Assembly (NCBI GenBank): GCA_030834765.1
Contig: JAUQXG010000484.1
Coordinates: 1 to 6,800 of the forward strand
Direction: 5' to 3'
Source of the DNA: Lutispora sp.
GTDB lineage: Bacteria; Bacillota; Clostridia; Lutisporales; Lutisporaceae
DNA length: 6,800 nucleotides
In this document: positions 1 through 6,385 of the stretch, piece by piece
How the letters are laid out: the number at the start of each line of letters is the position of its first letter
How positions within the stretch are numbered: position 1 is the first letter of the stretch
Notes under the pieces: generated by a model
Databases searched by the model: none
The model's input: only the letters and a program-made list of their open reading frames with translations
What the model was told of the DNA's origin: nothing
Translations under genes and position numbers: made by a program

Positions 1-3000
1 ATATTCTTTATACCTACTTTTTGCAGAGAAGCATCCATACTAGGTCTTATGGTTACTTTGCCTGCTATACTCTTCTCATATGCACCTGATGGTATGCTGA
101 CTCCATTGACTTTTATAGCTTTGATGGCCGCTCTCCATAATGGTTGATCTACACCATCTATAGCTATATCAAAAGGTAAATCTACATTTGCATCTACTGG
201 CAGAACGACAGTTGGCGCATCTATAACAGGCTTTGGCACGATAAATTCTGCTGAAGTCACTGTAACTTCATTTGCACCTACACCTGTAGCAACTTTGATC
301 TTTCCTCCAGCTATGGCCTCTAACCCAAGATTCTTTGTTGACAAATCTGCAAATTGAACCACGCCTTTGTCTGCTTTTACAGCTACTTTCCCACTTAGTA
401 ATGTTCCATTTAGCTGCCATAGTCCAGCATCAGCTTTATCTGCTGTAATTTCTGCAGCATTGTTGGAAATACAATTGTTGCCGTATTTATCCTGGAGCTT
501 TATCATTGGCTGTACGCTGAAGCTCATCCTGTCCTCTATAGGTGCAACAGGCTGCTTTTCTATGACAAGCTTGCTTACAGCTCCGTGATTGATAAACTGT
601 GTGACAGAAGTGGTATTATAGCCCTCTGCTTCCACTATTATTACCTTTTCTCCCGGTCTTTGCATCAGTGTGCTTCCCGAAGGCTTAAATAAGATGCCAC
701 CCAATGCGATCGTATAATCTTTTGCAGCCTCAAGGGTGATACCATCCAGCTTTACAGTGGTGATGGCTGCTCTCCATGCTGCATCATCTATGAAGCTTAT
801 ACCAAAATCTCCATCTACTGTAGCAACTGTAGCAATCAATTCTGGTGCTGCTTTCTCAGGCTCTTTGACAGTAATCACTGCTGAAGGCTCTGATATATTA
901 TAAAGCGGGTCTACTGCATATACGATATAGGTACCAGGTGCAAACCCTGTAGTACTTAGATTTACTGAAACATTTGGAACAGCCAGCTCATAGGTACCAT
1001 TGGCTCCAGCACCTGCTGCTTCTATGGCAGTCCAATTCTTTCCTACTGTGCTTGGCACTAAATATATATACCCATCTTCATTGCTTGTAGCACTGACATT
1101 ATTCCCTATGATCACATTGCCTGTTGTTACATCCTTTAGCACCGGTGGAATGCTGTCTGGTTTTAGCATATATTCAAATACTGAAATACCGCTGCTGACA
1201 GCACCTGTCTTCACTGCTATGGCTTTTATGGTCACTTCTGAGTTTATAACGATTGGACCTGTATACTTTTGGCTTGTCAAGTCTGGGCTGGTACCATCTG
1301 TTGTATATCTGATCTCTGCTCCCTCTGTATCTGTAGTAAGTGTCACTGTTTTCTTTAATTCAATCAACCCTGGTTCTGGAGTTGCCTTTACTGGTTCTAT
1401 GAAAATCGGATTTTCTCCAGTGGAATCTGAATCATAAGTAAAGTTATAGGTAAGCTTTCCATTTGATATATCAACCTTATAGCTTGTTAACTTTAATAAA
1501 GGCATAGATAAATAGATAGTCAGCTCGTCTGTACCGCTTCCTTTTATTCCCGATGTGATACCGTCACTGTTTTTAGAGGTATCAATGATGTTCAAGCCTC
1601 GCTCGTCTAAAACCTTAATCTTGTCTCCTACGGTGTGGGGCTTTTTGGTCATCACCTTAATCACTTTACTGTCTATGATAGCTACACCTTTTATGTAGTC
1701 TGAATCTGTCTTATAGGAAGGTATATAATCAAATACAATATTAGAAGTAGAAGCACTATTGCCTGCTATATCTCTAGCCCCTGATGTAGGCTTGACTACA
1801 TAGCTTTCCTCTTCCTTTATATTTGTACTATTAAAGGTGACAATTACGATGCTGTCATCCTTTGTATCTACCTTGGCAGTTCCTGTCACTACATGAGAAG
1901 TACCGCCACTGCTTGTTATCTTGTATATCCCATAAGAACCTGGATAGTTTTTGGATATTGGTTCATCATATATTACCTTAAAGGATGAAGCATCAATGGC
2001 TTCAACACTTTGCATCTTTGGCCCTTCTTTATCCTCTACATATGGAGTGATGCTGGTTGTATCCCAAGTAGTATTGTTGTTCACTAGATTTCCTGAATAA
2101 TCGTGAATAAAACCACCTTTTGCAAGAGCTGCTCTTAGGTTAAAAATAACCTCATTGTTGGTTGACAGCTTGCCTGGGTATTTTAATGTCAAGGTAGCTT
2201 CTGCATCATTGGTATCTTGTTCCTTATAATCAATATATGCGCTAAAGCTGCTCCCTTTTTGAGCCTTGATGGAGGCTATATCTCCCCATGCCAAGGAAGA
2301 GAACTTAATAGGCTTATCAAACTTGATCTGAATAGTGCTATAATCCACCTGTTCTACAGACTTCACCTTAGCTGGAATATTCTCGCTATCGGTGCCTGTA
2401 AATGTGGGCTTGCTGCCCTCTATTACAAAATCCTTGTCATTGATATCCTTTATATCAGAAATCTTATCCACTGTATATTCCTTATTCATATCATTTAAAA
2501 GCTTCGCATTTTGAGGAATAAAGACTGCTTTTGTTCCTCCATCTAAAAGCTCTCCGCTGAATTTAAGGATGATACCACCTGCAAGAGTCATGGTAGGCAG
2601 TTGTGTAGTTTTGTCCACTCTCATGGCTTTGTTAAACACCACCTGAACCTCTTGGCTGCTCACAGCATATATAGACTCAATGGCTGTCTCCCCAATATCT
2701 GAGGCTGCACCTCTGGAAACAAAGTATTCTTTTGCATCTGACATCTCATTTCCCGCTATATCTGAAATACCGCTTATGACAATGGCATATGTAGTATTTG
2801 GCTGCTGGGATACTGTGGTCAAAGTCACCTTGCAGTTATCTCCAAGGATTGTCAGCTTTGCTTTTTTTATCTTTCCTTGGCTGCCATCCAACAAATAGTT
2901 TGATGGATTTTCTCCTTGGTTGATCTCTATTTTTTCACTGAAGAATAGCTCTACTGTCTCATAGTCCACCCAGTTTGTCTTTGTAACATAAGGTGGTTTT

Positions 3001-4853
3001 TGATCTGCTTCTTTTCCTGTTATGTTTTGAGATGTTTTGCTTATTGTATTTCCAAACTCATCGCTGATATTTTCTATAGTCAGCTTATAGGTTTTCTTTT
3101 CTAAACCGCTGGTCTCCAAGATGACAGATTTTGGATCCCCTGTGACTCCATATTCCCTCACACTTGTTACATATACATCTTTGTCGATCACATAATTTCC
3201 TTCACTTGTCATGGATGAGATATCCATTCTGTTGTTTTCAACAAAGTCAACAGCTATCCTATAATCATCCAAAACAGTGACTTTGCGGATATAAGGCTTG
3301 GTTTTATCTGGATAAACACCCATAAAGCTTGCGCTTATAGTCTTAGGCATGATATTCTTTGCTATGGAATTGTCAGCAATATTGCTGACAGAAAGCTTGT
3401 ACTCTCTTCCTTGAATCATAGGCTCCATCTCAAGCTCAGCCATATCAAGATAACCAAATTGATCCTTATCATCATCAACGGCAACGATGCTGTTGATGGT
3501 TAAACTTTGTTCTCCAGAGGTAATGCTCCAATTTGATACTTCCTCTGCAGTTTCCTTGTCTATGCCATGAGCATCATTAAATCTTACCCTGATTCTTTGG
3601 TTATTGACAACTTCTATCGTTCCTGCAATTTTAGGAGGATTTGTATCCGCTACACCTGTAAAGCTTTTTTCAACAGAATTTATTTTAACCAGATCGGCGG
3701 ATAAAACATTTTCTATATTTAAGCGATATCTTCTACTCCCTCTCATTCCCTCTGTTTTTAATAGTACCGTTTTCCTGTCTGGGTCCTTTGAGGTATCAAG
3801 ACTAGCTTCTATTACAGTAAGTCCATTGTTTGCGATATAGTTGGACTCCTCTTCTGCGCTTTCCCTATCCATAGGGGTATTAAATCTGATCTCCAGCAAA
3901 TCTGTATCAAGACAAATCACCTTGTCTAGGATTTCAGGTGTTTGTTTGCTTTCTGCCTTTCCCTTAAAGGAAACGGTTTGTTTTAATATAGTCAATGAAT
4001 AATCTATATTTGATTTTTGAGGCTCCGTTTGTAAAAGGACACTGTTATCTGCATCATAGGTCACCGAAATAACATTCAGCCCTGTAGTGGCTGTCTTTTC
4101 TGCTATGCTATAAAGATCTTTATCTAATACAGCAGCTCCATAATTTTCGTTAAACTTTACTTCTACCTGTCTATTTGATACAGCCTTGGCTGATCGTATT
4201 TGAAGATCATCCAGAGAAAGGGACGAATGATAAGAACTCCCTATATATCTTTTGTATTTATTTAACAGGGTTTCTTTTTCGCCTTTTGGCATTGTATTTA
4301 AAGCTTCTACCGTAGCTGCAGCCAGGTCTCTCATGGTAAAGCTACCGTCATTTTCTATGGTTTTCAAACCTATATACTGTGCATAAGAGGTTCCATCAGA
4401 AAGAGAAAAATCTCCCATCTTGTCGGAAGTGTTGACCTTATAACCAAGGGCTGTCAACAAAACTGCATAATAATAATTTGAATTGATATTACTATTTGGC
4501 TCAAAGACTTCCCCGAAGGAAGAAGGAAAGGATAAATCTGGGTGTTCCTTTATATATGACATATATGACTTTGCCCAAGAAGCACTTTCCGCATCTATGT
4601 AGTTTGAGTTTCCTTCATAAACCTTGGCTACAGACTCTAACCCCTTCAGCTTCAAAAATAGCACAGCGGCTTGGAGCTTAGTAGGTGATTTGTCTAAATA
4701 GGAAGCATCAATACCTCCGCTGTCCCCTTGTAATAACCCCAGCTCTATACACAGCTCCATATTTGGATCACTGCTGCTCTCTGCTGCAAATACTGGAAAA
4801 ATAGTAGAAAAAACTAGAGTAAAAATAATTAATATGGATATTCCCTTTTTCAT
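1..4853 (-). CDS. Giant secreted modular surface protein (SLH-like N-terminus, Ig-like repeats, CHB_HEX-like and HID-like modules), partial
   Basis: One open frame without a stop runs from the ATG at 4853 to the left edge, giving 1617 visible residues; the C-terminus is missing. The start is fixed by GGGGAGG nine bases upstream and by a clear signal peptide (MKK, hydrophobic stretch 5-19, probable cleavage after VFA at 21-23). Module order: SLH-like region about 28-190; Ig-like repeats about 210-1148; chitobiase/hexosaminidase C-terminal-like module 1149-1232; Ig-like 1233-1345; HID-like 1348-1420; Ig-like about 1425-1545; second HID-like from about 1555. No catalytic domain is visible. Inferred role: a cell-wall or S-layer-bound adhesin or scaffold outside the membrane. 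It is transcribed alone, divergently from the TolC-like gene. The domain types are read from sequence patterns, not from a profile search. The export and multi-Ig architecture are certain enough; the ligand is unknown, and an enzymatic domain could lie beyond the window. Confidence 0.93.
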   Translation of the reverse strand, partial: MKKGISILIIFTLVFSTIFPVFAAESSSDPNMELCIELGLLQGDSGGIDASYLDKSPTKLQAAVLFLKLKGLESVAKVYEGNSNYIDAESASWAKSYMSYIKEHPDLSFPSSFGEVFEPNSNINSNYYYAVLLTALGYKVNTSDKMGDFSLSDGTSYAQYIGLKTIENDGSFTMRDLAAATVEALNTMPKGEKETLLNKYKRYIGSSYHSSLSLDDLQIRSAKAVSNRQVEVKFNENYGAAVLDKDLYSIAEKTATTGLNVISVTYDADNSVLLQTEPQKSNIDYSLTILKQTVSFKGKAESKQTPEILDKVICLDTDLLEIRFNTPMDRESAEEESNYIANNGLTVIEASLDTSKDPDRKTVLLKTEGMRGSRRYRLNIENVLSADLVKINSVEKSFTGVADTNPPKIAGTIEVVNNQRIRVRFNDAHGIDKETAEEVSNWSITSGEQSLTINSIVAVDDDKDQFGYLDMAELEMEPMIQGREYKLSVSNIADNSIAKNIMPKTISASFMGVYPDKTKPYIRKVTVLDDYRIAVDFVENNRMDISSMTSEGNYVIDKDVYVTSVREYGVTGDPKSVILETSGLEKKTYKLTIENISDEFGNTISKTSQNITGKEADQKPPYVTKTNWVDYETVELFFSEKIEINQGENPSNYLLDGSQGKIKKAKLTILGDNCKVTLTTVSQQPNTTYAIVISGISDIAGNEMSDAKEYFVSRGAASDIGETAIESIYAVSSQEVQVVFNKAMRVDKTTQLPTMTLAGGIILKFSGELLDGGTKAVFIPQNAKLLNDMNKEYTVDKISDIKDINDKDFVIEGSKPTFTGTDSENIPAKVKSVEQVDYSTIQIKFDKPIKFSSLAWGDIASIKAQKGSSFSAYIDYKEQDTNDAEATLTLKYPGKLSTNNEVIFNLRAALAKGGFIHDYSGNLVNNNTTWDTTSITPYVEDKEGPKMQSVEAIDASSFKVIYDEPISKNYPGSYGIYKITSSGGTSHVVTGTAKVDTKDDSIVIVTFNSTNIKEEESYVVKPTSGARDIAGNSASTSNIVFDYIPSYKTDSDYIKGVAIIDSKVIKVMTKKPHTVGDKIKVLDERGLNIIDTSKNSDGITSGIKGSGTDELTIYLSMPLLKLTSYKVDISNGKLTYNFTYDSDSTGENPIFIEPVKATPEPGLIELKKTVTLTTDTEGAEIRYTTDGTSPDLTSQKYTGPIVINSEVTIKAIAVKTGAVSSGISVFEYMLKPDSIPPVLKDVTTGNVIIGNNVSATSNEDGYIYLVPSTVGKNWTAIEAAGAGANGTYELAVPNVSVNLSTTGFAPGTYIVYAVDPLYNISEPSAVITVKEPEKAAPELIATVATVDGDFGISFIDDAAWRAAITTVKLDGITLEAAKDYTIALGGILFKPSGSTLMQRPGEKVIIVEAEGYNTTSVTQFINHGAVSKLVIEKQPVAPIEDRMSFSVQPMIKLQDKYGNNCISNNAAEITADKADAGLWQLNGTLLSGKVAVKADKGVVQFADLSTKNLGLEAIAGGKIKVATGVGANEVTVTSAEFIVPKPVIDAPTVVLPVDANVDLPFDIAIDGVDQPLWRAAIKAIKVNGVSIPSGAYEKSIAGKVTIRPSMDASLQKVGIKN
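3..191 (-). repeat. HID-like module, copy 2 (cut by window edge)
   Basis: Residues about 1555-1617 repeat the HID pattern: FDIAIDG, then LWRAAIKAVKVNG (W1573), GAYEKSI, VTIRPSMDASLQKVG. The tryptophan lies 213 residues after that of copy 1, and the DNA behind the W-R-A-A-I core is almost the same (123-138 against 762-777, 15 of 16 bases), which points to duplication. The C-terminal 'A.GY' strand lies outside the window. Confidence 0.7.
594..812 (-). repeat. HID-like (Shr hemoglobin-interacting / former DUF1533) module, copy 1
   Basis: Residues about 1348-1420 match the family pattern: AWRAAI (W1360), then VKLDG, KDYTI, a beta strand ILFKP, and an end with VIIVEAEGYNTTSVTQ. The family is named after the streptococcal Shr receptor, but it occurs in many Firmicute surface proteins without any known heme role. 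Here it follows an Ig-like module and precedes an Ig-like unit of a different kind. Confidence 0.75.
1158..1409 (-). other. Chitobiase/beta-hexosaminidase C-terminal-like (CHB_HEX_C_1-type) module
   Basis: Residues about 1149-1232 contain the family's typical order: a proline-rich entry (KATPEPG), a VTLTT strand, AEIRYTTDGTSPD (Y1183, D1186, G1187, P1190), KYTGPI, then VTIKAIAVKTGAVSSG. This small beta-sandwich is common in multi-domain surface proteins of Firmicutes, mostly as a linker or accessory module. It does not by itself imply chitin hydrolysis. Confidence 0.85.
1410..4226 (-). repeat. Array of about nine ~100-residue Ig-like repeats (SbsA-Ig/Big-like)
   Basis: Residues about 210-1148 form tandem beta-rich units. 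Each unit starts near a P-x-[IV] followed by a [VI]-x-[VI]-x-F-[NDS] strand (for example VEVKFN, LEIRFN, IRVRFN, VELFFS, VQVVFN, IQIKFD). Most end with a Y-x-[LV]-x-I strand and a D-x-x-GN-like turn (DEFGN, DIAGN twice, DYSGN). The glycine of a boundary signature falls at residues 298, 400, 512, 613, 715 (weaker) and 820, a spacing of 101-112. Later units (about 826-941, 942-1050 and 1051-1148) keep the pattern less strictly. Such repeats serve as spacers or ligand-binding stalks in Gram-positive surface proteins. Sequence identity between units is low, so they are old duplications. Confidence 0.8.
4284..4772 (-). other. Degenerate S-layer-homology-like region of the surface protein
   Basis: Residues about 28-190 resemble three weak SLH repeats. 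The first has ELGLLQGDSGG followed by KSPTKLQAAVLFLKLKGLE, like the usual 'lGl..G' and 'TRaqaAvlllR.LG' halves. The second has YIDAESASWAKSYM, then VFEPNSNI and AVLLTALGYK (about 85-139), like 'F.D....WA..yi...F.P...i....'. The third has YAQYIGLKTI and GSFTMRDLAAATVEAL (about 157-185). Intact SLH repeats bind pyruvylated secondary cell-wall polymer. Here the ITRAE-type motif is replaced by SPTKLQ, NINSNY and FTMRDL, so anchoring is inferred. Confidence 0.65.
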
Positions 4854-4861
4854 CAATTTTG

Positions 4862-4869
4862 ACCTCCCC
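4862..4869 (-). promoter_or_regulatory. Ribosome binding site of the surface-protein gene
   Basis: On the minus strand this reads GGGGAGGT, with nine bases between GGAGG and the ATG at 4853. It is the only strong site near the start and confirms it. Confidence 0.85.
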
Positions 4870-4913
4870 AAACATGATTATCTATGTAATTTTTGATATA
4901 ATATACCATTTCG

Positions 4914-4943
4914 ATTATATCATCCTAGTATATATATCGTCAA
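4914..4943 (-). promoter_or_regulatory. Sigma-A-type promoter of the surface-protein gene
   Basis: The minus strand shows TTGACG (4943-4938), an 18-base spacer and a perfect TATAAT (4919-4914). The -10 box is preceded by TGA, so it is also an extended -10. Transcription would start near 4907, leaving a leader of about 54 nt, too short for a large riboswitch. It is the best promoter in the window and suggests good constitutive expression unless a repressor acts. Confidence 0.75.
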
Positions 4944-5032
4944 AATAGGGAGAATTGTTAAAAACTTTAGGGAATTTTAGCATATGGATATCATTGGATT
5001 TTAACTTTATTAATGATAACTGAAACTTTTTC

Positions 5033-5038
5033 TATAAT
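5033..5038 (+). promoter_or_regulatory. Candidate distal -10 box (rightward)
   Basis: TATAAT matches the -10 consensus exactly. Seventeen bases upstream is TTAATG (5010-5015), a poor -35 match. If active, transcription would begin near 5045, just upstream of the GAGGAAGG-preceded tiny ORF, giving the TolC-like gene a leader of about 155 nt. Chance occurrence is quite possible in DNA this AT-rich. Confidence 0.35.
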
Positions 5039-5064
5039 GATTCGTATATATAGTGAGGAAGGTG

Positions 5065-5100
5065 ATGTTAAATATAAGTAGATATTTGATATATGAATAA
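5065..5100 (+). CDS. Possible 11-residue leader ORF (doubtful)
   Basis: ATG at 5065 opens an 11-codon frame (MLNISRYLIYE) ending in TAA at 5098-5100. It is preceded by GAGGAAGGTG, a good Shine-Dalgarno-like sequence only a few bases before the ATG. Just after it is an AT-rich inverted repeat (AATAAAC at 5096-5102, GTTTATT at 5119-5125). This could be a short leader peptide upstream of the TolC-like gene, or a chance ORF. Nothing in the peptide (no run of one amino acid) suggests classical attenuation. Confidence 0.2.
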   Translation: MLNISRYLIYE

Positions 5101-5125
5101 ACTGTAAACAATTTGCTGGTTTATT
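5096..5125. repeat. Short inverted repeat
   Basis: AATAAAC and GTTTATT form a 7-bp perfect stem, extendable by G-U pairs, around a 16-nt loop. It lies upstream of the proximal -10 box of the TolC-like gene. It could be an operator or a weak RNA hairpin; the stem is AT-rich and may be fortuitous. Confidence 0.25.
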
Positions 5126-5152
5126 TCATTTGCTTGATAATAGGTGTATAAT
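5124..5152 (+). promoter_or_regulatory. Candidate proximal promoter of the TolC-like gene
   Basis: A perfect TATAAT lies at 5147-5152, directly preceded by TG. The hexamer 17 bases upstream (TTTCAT, 5124-5129) is a poor -35. Transcription would start near 5159, leaving about 42 nt to the ATG at 5201. A weak -35 often means an activator is used or that the promoter is weak. Confidence 0.5.
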
Positions 5153-5185
5153 AAATGCAGTACATCAAAATACATATTAGAAAAC

Positions 5186-5193
5186 AGGGAGGA
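5186..5193 (+). promoter_or_regulatory. Ribosome binding site deciding the start of the TolC-like gene
   Basis: AGGGAGGA ends eight bases before the ATG at 5201. It lies inside the longer open frame that could begin at GTG 5144, so it argues for the ATG as the true start. Confidence 0.85.
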
Positions 5194-5200
5194 AATCAAA

Positions 5201-6349
5201 ATGAAAAGGACAATCGCTGCAGTGCTAAGCGCAGCTTTCATATTTACATCCAGTCTTTCAGTTTATGCTGAGCCAAAATTCAACTATACCTTTGAACAAG
5301 CAGCACAGATGGCTATAAACAATAGTACCGATTTAACAAATGCTGATAAAAGTGTGGATAAGGCCAGTGATAGCTATGATACAGCCTATAATGCAAAAAC
5401 AAAAGATGTAAATTTCACTGTATCTAACTTTAAAAATTTCATCAATCAACAAGTACAGCCTCAATTAGGCAGAGAAAATGCATATTCTTCCTATCAACAG
5501 GCTTTGCTGCAAAAGGAATCCACAAAAAGAAATATACTTTTGAATCTAAGAGAAGCTGTCATTGATATAGAAAAAGGTGAAATGTCCGTAAAGGAAGCAA
5601 AGCTTCAACAGAATCTAAAAAACACTGAGCTGAAAGCCTTAGAGTCTCGTTATGCTGTAGGCCTGATCTCAAAAAGAGATTATGATGCAAAAAAGCTTGC
5701 CATTGCAAAGGCGATAGCTGACCTTGATAAAGTAGATAAGTCTCTAGGTCTGGCATATAGAAGACTCAACACACTGATCGGCAGAGAAGATGAACGAGAT
5801 GTAATTGTTCACTTGGATGATATAATAATGCCTATAGAAAAGTTAGATTTAGATAAAATAAAAACTGACTTGAAGAAAAACGATACAAATATAAATGCAC
5901 TTAGCAATCAAAAGCATGCAACCTCTGTAAGCTACGCCCTAGTGGACGAGAGGTACAGACGATATGATTATGATAAGCTGACATCCACTATGCAGAGTGA
6001 TATAGATGAATTATACGAAGATGCTCAGACAGATTATGCAGCTGCTGAAAAAACTTATGAAAATGCTTTAGAGAACTTTGAAAAAAGCTTTGACGATATG
6101 ATTGAAGATATAGAAGATACCTATACAGATATTGAAAACCTTAAAAAAGATATAGAAGATGAAAAAGAAAATATAAAGGTATATACTATAAAATATGAAA
6201 CTGGTTTAATGTCAAAAATGGAATATGATACAACAAAAATTAACTTAACCTTATTAGAAAATGACCTCAAAAATCTTGAGCTAGACCTAAACATGAAATA
6301 TGCAAAGCTTCTAATTTGGAGCGATTTAACAAAAGTAGTAAAAGAATAA
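5201..6349 (+). CDS. Exported TolC-like (outer-membrane-efflux-protein family) coiled-coil protein
   Basis: The 382-residue product starts at ATG 5201, chosen because of AGGGAGGA eight bases upstream and a clear signal peptide (MKRT, hydrophobic core, cleavage probably after VYA at 21-23). The frame stays open up to GTG 5144, but that start would bury the signal peptide. Two halves share the OEP plan: repeat 1 about 28-195, beginning YTFEQAAQMAINN and ending RRLNTLIG; repeat 2 about 215-376. Both carry the same turn, YAVGLISKRDYD (151-162) and YETGLMSKMEYD (332-343), 181 residues apart. The rest is long, charged, heptad-like helix, very acidic at 297-322. TolC proteins form trimeric export channels in outer membranes, at about 470 mature residues in E. 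coli. This one has about 359, and the stretches that should hold barrel strands are short or helical. No membrane-fusion or ABC-transporter gene is adjacent. Family membership is likely; function is unknown. Confidence 0.85.
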   Translation: MKRTIAAVLSAAFIFTSSLSVYAEPKFNYTFEQAAQMAINNSTDLTNADKSVDKASDSYDTAYNAKTKDVNFTVSNFKNFINQQVQPQLGRENAYSSYQQALLQKESTKRNILLNLREAVIDIEKGEMSVKEAKLQQNLKNTELKALESRYAVGLISKRDYDAKKLAIAKAIADLDKVDKSLGLAYRRLNTLIGREDERDVIVHLDDIIMPIEKLDLDKIKTDLKKNDTNINALSNQKHATSVSYALVDERYRRYDYDKLTSTMQSDIDELYEDAQTDYAAAEKTYENALENFEKSFDDMIEDIEDTYTDIENLKKDIEDEKENIKVYTIKYETGLMSKMEYDTTKINLTLLENDLKNLELDLNMKYAKLLIWSDLTKVVKE

Positions 6350-6353
6350 ATAC

Positions 6354-6385
6354 AAAATGAGCGGGCCTTTCGGTCCGCTCATTTT
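6354..6385. terminator. Bidirectional rho-independent terminator
   Basis: AAAATGAGCGGGCC (6354-6367) and GGTCCGCTCATTTT (6372-6385) pair over 14 bp with one G-U pair around a TTTC tetraloop. The flanking A and T runs give a U-tract in both directions. It lies four bases after the TAA of the TolC-like gene and overlaps the stop codon of the convergent HD-GYP gene, so it can end both transcripts. Confidence 0.9.

Larger units (their letters stand above)
4870..5200. other. Divergent intergenic region
   Basis: This very AT-rich stretch lies between the start of the surface gene and the start of the TolC-like gene. It holds the leftward promoter at 4914-4943, candidate rightward -10 boxes at 5033-5038 and 5147-5152, a possible 11-codon ORF at 5065-5100, and a weak inverted repeat (5096-5102 with 5119-5125). 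No tRNA, rRNA, recognisable riboswitch or transposon end is visible. Confidence 0.7.

Noticed and set aside
594..812. Heme or hemoglobin binding by the HID-like modules
   Set aside because: The domain family is widespread in Firmicute surface proteins without heme function, and no NEAT domain or heme-uptake gene is present in the window.
367..3840. Several plus-strand ORFs of 72-145 codons
   Set aside because: They are antiparallel to the long minus-strand surface-protein frame, lack good ribosome binding sites and have low-complexity hydrophobic products typical of shadow frames.
4496..4681. 61-codon plus-strand ORF
   Set aside because: It lies opposite the SLH-like part of the surface gene and shows no domain or ribosome binding site.
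5007..5020. Fur-box-like or operator palindrome (TTATTAATGATAA)
   Set aside because: The match to a Fur box is poor and such AT palindromes are expected by chance here; it could not justify linking the HID modules to iron control.
5144..5200. GTG start at 5144 for the TolC-like gene
   Set aside because: It overlaps the candidate -10 box, has no Shine-Dalgarno sequence and would put 19 polar residues before the signal peptide.
4854..5200. Cyclic di-GMP (GEMM) riboswitch before the surface gene
   Set aside because: It would fit the HD-GYP neighbour and surface-adhesin theme, but the leader from the predicted promoter is only about 54 nt and no GEMM core sequence was seen on either strand.
5559..5756. 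65-codon minus-strand ORF inside the TolC-like gene
   Set aside because: It is the complement of a helical coding region; the plus-strand frame has the signal peptide, ribosome binding site and family motifs.
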